64,000 nt of DNA from DAOSWM01 sp035380045. GTDB taxonomy: Bacteria; Bacteroidota; Bacteroidia; Bacteroidales; Tenuifilaceae. Below are positions 59,268 through 64,000 of this stretch, piece after piece. The stretch is taken from NCBI GenBank assembly GCA_035380045.1, contig DAOSWM010000011.1, positions 1 through 64,000 on the forward strand, in the 5' to 3' direction. Each line of letters begins with the position of its first letter. Within the stretch, counting starts at the first letter, position 1. A program made the translations under genes and the position numbers. The notes beneath the pieces are model-generated. The model was given only the letters and a program-made list of their open reading frames with translations, did not search any database and was not told the DNA's origin.

Positions 59268-60290
59268 TTATGGATTATACTTCGATTGGTTCAATATTTT
59301 TTGGTAATCCCTTTCCTCCATAAGTTCTGATAAAGTAACATTCTCGTTCCTGTTCATGTAGCGGTTAACGATTCTGTAACCTATCCAAACGGCTGCTCTT
59401 CCGGGTGATTCTTTTGGAAAATTATGGGTGAAGGGGGCGTCGTCAACAAATTTTCTTATGGTAAAGGCCTCGGTATTGAAAAGTAGCTTGTGTTCCACCA
59501 TGTAGCTCCACATTTCCTTCTCGTTGCGCTGGCACCAGCGCATTTGGTCGGGGCTGAATCCAAAAATAAGGCTGTCGGGCTGATCGGGAAGCATCCGTTT
59601 TGTGAAGTACATCAGCATGCCTTCGTACATCATATTGTTCAACAGGTTGTCGATTGAATCGTTGAAATGGAACTCACCTATCGCCCACGAGCGCATTAAA
59701 TCGGAAGGAATTTTTTTTGGGTGCATGTTGTACGAAATGTAGTTGTACACGCCCAGCCGTGGATACGATGGGTAATTGCGCCCCAGGTAGCGGTCGAAAC
59801 CAACTCCCAGAATGCTGTCGGCAAGAACAACCGAGTTGTTAAACCCCGAAACGAAACCGTAAACGCTGGGTATTGGCTTACTAGGAAAGTAGTAACGGTA
59901 ACGTTTAAACGCGTTGGTTAGGGTTTGGTTTAGCTCATCGGTATTCGGGAAAGTTTTTTGTACATCTTTGTAGGCTTCGGCCACCATGTTATCGGTAACA
60001 AAGCTGTTTAGGTAGCTTGCAAACTCGGGTTGTTCGGGAAGGCCAATGCCAATAATTCCTTCCGTGAAAAGCCTGAAAAAGTCTGGATACTTGGCATCCA
60101 GCCTACCAATTTCATCCTGCATTTTCTCGGAATTAATCGAGAAAAGATCCCTGTCGAAGCGTTGAACCTTCACCTCAACATCTATTTCGTTGAGCGGAAT
60201 TTTTGGCTCGCGCTTACATGTGCATCTATTTATAGTTAAATTAATTAGCACAAAAAATCCCAGAAATAAAAGTTTTTTTACTCTTTCCAT
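59268..60290 (-). CDS. gldB: gliding-motility-associated lipoprotein GldB
   Basis: GldB is a lipoprotein required for gliding and for type IX secretion-linked motility in Flavobacterium, and homologs are present in non-gliding Bacteroidota. This 340-aa protein has a hydrophobic signal segment with Cys near residue 23 (INRCTCKREP). The family-like N-terminal pattern VEVKVQRFDRDLFSI near 41, and SYPRLGVYNYISYNMHPKKIPSDLMR and GRAAVWIGYRIVNRYM later, support the call. The lipobox is not canonical. The gene precedes the TPR-metalloprotease gene by 19 bp. It supports a Bacteroidota origin. Confidence 0.85.
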   Translation of the reverse strand: MERVKKLLFLGFFVLINLTINRCTCKREPKIPLNEIDVEVKVQRFDRDLFSINSEKMQDEIGRLDAKYPDFFRLFTEGIIGIGLPEQPEFASYLNSFVTDNMVAEAYKDVQKTFPNTDELNQTLTNAFKRYRYYFPSKPIPSVYGFVSGFNNSVVLADSILGVGFDRYLGRNYPSYPRLGVYNYISYNMHPKKIPSDLMRSWAIGEFHFNDSIDNLLNNMMYEGMLMYFTKRMLPDQPDSLIFGFSPDQMRWCQRNEKEMWSYMVEHKLLFNTEAFTIRKFVDDAPFTHNFPKESPGRAAVWIGYRIVNRYMNRNENVTLSELMEERDYQKILNQSKYNP

Positions 60291-60338
60291 GTTAACTGTT
60301 TTTTATTCAACTAAGAAATTTTGCAATTGAATGAAAGT

Positions 60339-61412
60339 TTACTCTTCGTCAGTGGGACGGGCGTTTGTGTAGGTCCTCCAACGTTCAATTACCTGAACCA
60401 TGTCGGACGGAATTTGGGTTTCGAAGTACATGTCCTTCCCGGTTGATGGGTGCTTAAATCCCAACGATTTTGCGTGAAGCGCATGTCGGGGACAAATGCT
60501 GAAGCAATTCTGAACAAACTGTTTGTACTTTGTGAACGTTGTGCCCTTAACTATTGTATCGCCACCGTACTGCTCGTCGTTGAAAAGAGGATGGCGCATG
60601 TACTCGAAATGAACCCTGATTTGGTGGGTTCTTCCGGTTTCAAGTTTGCATTCAACCAAGGTTACGTAACCCAAACGTTCAATTACTTTCCAGTGCGTTA
60701 CGGCGTGTTTGCCCTGCTCCCCGTCGGGAAAAACTTGCATTTTTTTGCGATCGCGAATACTGCGTCCAATGTTTCCGGTTATGGTTCCTTCATCCTCATT
60801 CAAATCGCCCCAAACCAGCGCAACGTACTTTCGTGATGTGGTTCTGTCGAAGAATTGTTTGGCCAACCGGTTCATGGCCAGCTCGGTTTTTGCAATTACC
60901 AGTATCCCGGAAGTGTTCTTGTCAATCCTATGCACAAGTCCTGGGCGCAGCTCTCCGCTGCTGAACAGCGGGAGATCACGAAAATGGTAAAGGAGCGCAT
61001 TCACGAGTGTTCCGCTGAAGTTCCCATGACCCGGATGCACCACCATGCCAACCTCCTTGTCAATTACAATCAGGTCGTCGTCCTCATACAGAATGTTGAG
61101 CGGAATATTTTCGGGCAGAATTTCCACATCGCGGGGCGGGTAGGCCATAACAATTGAAATCGAATCAAGGGGCTTAACCTTGTACGATGACTTTACGGCC
61201 GAGCCGTTCACCAGAATATTTCCGGCATCGGCTGCCGATTGGATTCGGTTTCGGCTAACATTCTGGATTTTGCTCGTAAGGAACTTGTCGATTCTTAGAA
61301 GAGTCTGACCCTTATCCACGTCGAAGTGGAAGTGTTCGTACATCAATTCCTGCGATTCACCGGAATCATCAATTTCTTCGTCGGAATTATGAGTATTACC
61401 TGGGTCTATCAT
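60339..61412 (-). CDS. RluA-family 23S rRNA pseudouridine synthase
   Basis: This 357-aa protein has an N-terminal S4 RNA-binding region (LRIDKFLTSKIQNVSRNRIQ near residue 38) and the catalytic domain with VHRIDKNTSGILVIAK near residue 162, where the Asp is the nucleophile. The region CKLETGRTHQIRVHFEYMRHPLFNDEQYG follows near 258. It resembles RluD in domain order. It converts uridine to pseudouridine in large-subunit rRNA. The stop of the next upstream gene overlaps its ATG by 4 bp (61409-61412). The gene set PASTA-like protein, RluA enzyme is a common Bacteroidota neighbourhood. Confidence 0.93.
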   Translation of the reverse strand: MIDPGNTHNSDEEIDDSGESQELMYEHFHFDVDKGQTLLRIDKFLTSKIQNVSRNRIQSAADAGNILVNGSAVKSSYKVKPLDSISIVMAYPPRDVEILPENIPLNILYEDDDLIVIDKEVGMVVHPGHGNFSGTLVNALLYHFRDLPLFSSGELRPGLVHRIDKNTSGILVIAKTELAMNRLAKQFFDRTTSRKYVALVWGDLNEDEGTITGNIGRSIRDRKKMQVFPDGEQGKHAVTHWKVIERLGYVTLVECKLETGRTHQIRVHFEYMRHPLFNDEQYGGDTIVKGTTFTKYKQFVQNCFSICPRHALHAKSLGFKHPSTGKDMYFETQIPSDMVQVIERWRTYTNARPTDEE

Positions 61413-63334
61413 CTGGCAATTATCAACTTTTTGTTGGCAGTAAAAATCTTGCTACCAATAATTCTTACAATGTATGTTCCAGAGGGAAGGTTCGAAATAT
61501 CAACCTGTGTGCCGTAATCCTGCGATTTTACGAGCTGTCCGGCCAGATTAAAGATTTTTACACTCAACTTTTCAGCATAGGTTTCAGTTGATATTTGGAA
61601 GTAGCAGCTAGCTGGATTTGGGAATATGTTGAAATCGTTAGGTTGTTCGTTTGTGGGTATTGCAGTTGGTGTACCATAAATTTCTCCGAAAACGGGGCGG
61701 AGCATTAGCGAACCCTCGAATTGGGTGTTAACCCATTGCCCGCTAATGTTGTAGAAGAGTTTGCTGCTGCTGTTTTGGTTTTGGTCAAAACCAACATTCA
61801 GCATGTCGGTTGTGGTTTGCATCCATCCAATGTAGAAGGTTCCGGCGTCAAGCCATAAGGAATCCTCCAGCTCGAAGGATTCAAATTTATTGAGCTCATC
61901 GGAGAAAGATGGTCTGAGGCCAAGTTGCTCGTAGAGCAATTCTCCTGGTTTTCCATTGTTGTCGCCCCAAACTCGGAGTCTAAAGTATTTCTGGTTGGCG
62001 TCGTTGTAGGTTCGGTTGAAGTACATGTTAACGGCTACCAGCAAATCGGGTTTGTAGTTGGTGAATTTAACGGCAACCATGCCGTTTTGGGTTCCTTCAC
62101 CGTAAAGGCCATAGCCACTTTCGGCCGTTCCATCGTCGTATGAGTAGTAGTTTTTAAACTCCTGAACGTAGCGGATTGTATCGTTCCAACGAAGGTGGTA
62201 GGTTTCAGGATTAAAGTCGGTAATAAGGTAACTGGTGTACTCAAACTTGGCAGAATCGGGCCAAACTGAAGTGAAATCGTACAGGAAATTGCGGAATAGT
62301 TCAACCCTGCTGTACGGGAAAATGTTCTCGGCTCCCTGCGAGAAGTTGTATACATCGTTGTTTGAGAGATTCTTGATCGAAAACCTTCGGGTTACGTTCC
62401 ACGTTTGGTTTCCCAGGTTCTGGTAGAAAACGGTGAAAGTTAAGGGGTCGTTTATCTCGTTTTCCTGCGCCATATCGAAATGCTTCCATGGAATTGATTG
62501 GTAACTGTTCAGTATCGACTCCATTGGCTTGTAGAAGGTAATGTCGTTCAGAATGGTGTCCTTGTAGGTTCTTTGCCTGTCGAGCCAAACAATATCGATA
62601 TTCCAGTGGTCGGAGTTTCCTCTGAGCCCTGGAACGTGGGTATTCTCTGGAAGTGACGCCAGGTTTCTAAACCTGAACTGGAAATTCTCGCTAAGGAAAC
62701 GCTCCCCGGTAATGGGAAAGTGAACCATATGAAAGGTTCTGTTCAGTGTGTCGGAAACGTAACTTGTGGAACGGTTTGGGAGAATTCGATTTTCCTCATC
62801 GAGTTTGTTCTGGGAAAAATCAACCGAGGCTGACCAAACGTTTTCCCAGCTACCGGTTGAAGAATCATAAAAATCGAGGATTAGCGAATCCTGCGTTTGG
62901 GGCTGATTTCCATTGCCTTGTGGTTGGTACCAGAAGGTTAGGTAAATGGTTGTATCGCCCGGGAAGTTTAGGTTTACCGAATTTGAAGTAAGCGTATCTG
63001 CTGCCGACTGGTAAATTGACAGGTTTGGGTAAAGGTTACCATCGCTACCAATGGCATCGAAAGTAGCAACTCCGGTTGTTCTCGAATTAATTGCGTAAGC
63101 GGTATTAACCAGAACGTTTCGGTTTTCCCAAAGGCTTTCGGTTGGATAGGAAAGACCCCTCGAAAAATCGTCGAAAAAGGGAAGCTCAACAGAATTTTTT
63201 GAGCTTCGTGCTTGGTTCGGGTTCAAAGTTGCGGGTGTAGAAGTTACGCCAACCAAAATTTCGCCACCATTCTGCGCAAATGCGCAAAATATGGTAAATA
63301 GGAACAGAGGCGTTATTGCTAATTTTCTTATCAT
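61409..63334 (-). CDS. T9SS cargo-type exported protein with C-terminal sorting domain
   Basis: The 641-aa protein has a signal peptide (MIRKLAITPLFLFTIFCAFAQ) and a long extracellular body with WD-like and Ig-like strands. The C-terminal type A sorting domain is clear: NDFNIFPNPASCYFQIS near residue 565, VKIFNLAGQLVKS and LPSGTYIVRI, ending in LIIAR. Such proteins are moved to the surface by the type IX secretion system. The body has no domain that I recognise. It overlaps RluA at one end and the PASTA gene at the other by 4 bp each. The tight coupling to two cytoplasmic-type genes is a fixed gene order. Confidence 0.82.
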   Translation of the reverse strand: MIRKLAITPLFLFTIFCAFAQNGGEILVGVTSTPATLNPNQARSSKNSVELPFFDDFSRGLSYPTESLWENRNVLVNTAYAINSRTTGVATFDAIGSDGNLYPNLSIYQSAADTLTSNSVNLNFPGDTTIYLTFWYQPQGNGNQPQTQDSLILDFYDSSTGSWENVWSASVDFSQNKLDEENRILPNRSTSYVSDTLNRTFHMVHFPITGERFLSENFQFRFRNLASLPENTHVPGLRGNSDHWNIDIVWLDRQRTYKDTILNDITFYKPMESILNSYQSIPWKHFDMAQENEINDPLTFTVFYQNLGNQTWNVTRRFSIKNLSNNDVYNFSQGAENIFPYSRVELFRNFLYDFTSVWPDSAKFEYTSYLITDFNPETYHLRWNDTIRYVQEFKNYYSYDDGTAESGYGLYGEGTQNGMVAVKFTNYKPDLLVAVNMYFNRTYNDANQKYFRLRVWGDNNGKPGELLYEQLGLRPSFSDELNKFESFELEDSLWLDAGTFYIGWMQTTTDMLNVGFDQNQNSSSKLFYNISGQWVNTQFEGSLMLRPVFGEIYGTPTAIPTNEQPNDFNIFPNPASCYFQISTETYAEKLSVKIFNLAGQLVKSQDYGTQVDISNLPSGTYIVRIIGSKIFTANKKLIIAR

Positions 63335-64000
63335 TCCAAAATTTCCTCTTCAATTTCAGGGTACGTTACCTTTTTTTCAGCTTCCTTCTCCTCTTTCTTC
63401 TTGTCCTCCTCAAGCACAGGAATTCTCGATTCGTTAAGGGTTAGCCATAAATCTACCCTTGCCCCAAACGAAACAGAAGTTTCGCCAACGGGATTTGGGT
63501 ACTGACTGTAAACCTTTGCCTCCATGCTATCGCGGTGATTTGCAATTGTGGCGTCGAAGGTAAGCTTACCCATATTTAACGAAGCATCAATTAAAACATT
63601 GCGTGCCTGTGAAGCTGTTAGTCCAATTACCCGTGGAAGAGGCGTTTTTCTGTTTGAGAAACCCTTGCCCAACAGCAAGTTAACCTTTGAACCCTTTGGA
63701 ATTTTTGTACCTGGTTCAATTGTTTTTCCTTCGAAATGCTGCTCAAGCACGTTATTTACAGCAATATCAGGAGTAAACGAAAGCGTTCCAATTGACAAAC
63801 CCTGTAGCTCAAGGATTGATTTCGCCTGACGCAGAGTAACCCCCACAATATCTGGCATTTCAACCATTAGCGGTTTAAGAGCGTTAATGGTAACAAAAAC
63901 TCTTCGGTTAGGTTTAACGTAGGTTTCGGGGTTTGGATTCTGGTCAATTACCGAGCCGGGTTCGCGGGTAAGAATGTATACCGAATCGGAAACCTCAATT
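63331..64000 (-). CDS. PASTA-domain protein (5' end outside the window)
   Basis: The reading frame on the minus strand stays open to the window edge, giving at least 223 codons before the stop at 63331; the start lies outside. At least three PASTA units are seen: one cut by the edge (SVYILTREPGSVIDQNP, FVTINA), one from MPDIVGVTLRQAKSILELQG, and one from PRVIGLTASQARNVLIDAS. A charged Glu/Lys tail (EEDKKKEEKEAEKK) ends the protein. PASTA domains bind peptidoglycan or beta-lactams. No kinase domain is visible in the part in view. An ATG at 63867 exists but the upstream codons encode PASTA sequence, so it is not the real start. Confidence 0.85.
   Translation of the reverse strand, partial: IEVSDSVYILTREPGSVIDQNPNPETYVKPNRRVFVTINALKPLMVEMPDIVGVTLRQAKSILELQGLSIGTLSFTPDIAVNNVLEQHFEGKTIEPGTKIPKGSKVNLLLGKGFSNRKTPLPRVIGLTASQARNVLIDASLNMGKLTFDATIANHRDSMEAKVYSQYPNPVGETSVSFGARVDLWLTLNESRIPVLEEDKKKEEKEAEKKVTYPEIEEEILE

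Noticed and set aside
63331..63867. Complete 178-aa PASTA protein starting at 63867
   Set aside because: The same frame continues as PASTA sequence to the window edge, so the gene is truncated by the window.

Overview
The window looks like chromosome of an anaerobic or microaerobic, fermentative member of the Bacteroidota, probably Bacteroidales-like. The evidence is a gliding-motility/T9SS-type lipoprotein (GldB), a protein with a type IX secretion C-terminal sorting domain, Bacteroidota-type promoters (TTG-N19/20-TAnnTTTG), a two-component-propeller sensor, a VorB/Kor-type 2-oxoacid:ferredoxin oxidoreductase, [FeFe]-hydrogenase genes with Rex, and an ECF sigma/anti-sigma pair. I cannot name the genus. 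No rRNA, tRNA, CRISPR array or prophage was seen.

Layout. (1) 95-5910 (+): a tight five-gene cluster of a BtaA-like SAM:3-amino-3-carboxypropyl transferase, a UbiA-type prenyltransferase, a rifampicin-phosphotransferase-like dikinase, a tandem-GNAT protein and a polyprenol/phytol-kinase-like membrane protein, followed by rsgA. Together they look like an undescribed lipid or isoprenoid modification pathway. (2) 7198-12099 (+): flavodoxin, then an aminotransferase and the four subunits of a 2-oxoacid:ferredoxin oxidoreductase. (3) 12227-21760 (-): a co-directional run hydC-hydB-hydA, a hydrogenase-like histidine kinase, two response-regulator genes, rex and ribF. (4) 22122-26342 (+), divergent from it: a [2Fe-2S] ferredoxin-like protein, a hydrogenase-like PAS sensor, a PP2C/SpoIIE phosphatase and a CHAD protein. 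The 361-bp divergent intergenic region carries a Rex-like site and a second palindrome. (5) 26352-32923 (-): aldehyde dehydrogenase, SDR, Crp/Fnr regulator with a perfect TTAACA-NN-TGTTAA palindrome beside it, and a large propeller-PAS-PP2C sensor. (6) 33085-41179 (-): a ferritin-like protein, a NuoE/NuoF-type complex whose large subunit fuses a GltD-like NADPH flavodomain to a formate-dehydrogenase-like domain without the Mo-ligand residue, then glutamate dehydrogenase. (7) 41445-48014 (+): two tandem, very large proteins joining receiver-like domains to a PEP/pyruvate-dikinase nucleotide-binding region. (8) 48023-54386: small regulators, a DUF364-like protein, a palindromic MITE-like element, a hybrid kinase, and a Tat-exported DUF362 protein with a DUF6599-like partner. 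(9) 54387-64000: envelope genes (anti-sigma/sigma, porin, TPR-metalloprotease, gldB, an RluA-type pseudouridine synthase, a T9SS cargo protein, and a PASTA protein cut by the window edge).

How the genes fit together: the theme is redox balance among ferredoxin, NAD(H), NADP(H) and H2. The 2-oxoacid oxidoreductase makes reduced ferredoxin. HydABC can combine it with NADH to make H2. The GltD-fused complex may exchange electrons among ferredoxin, NADH and NADPH. Glutamate dehydrogenase uses NADPH. Rex and two hydrogenase-like sensors, one with a kinase output and one with a phosphatase output, are placed to regulate the process. All functional statements are inferences from motifs and gene order.
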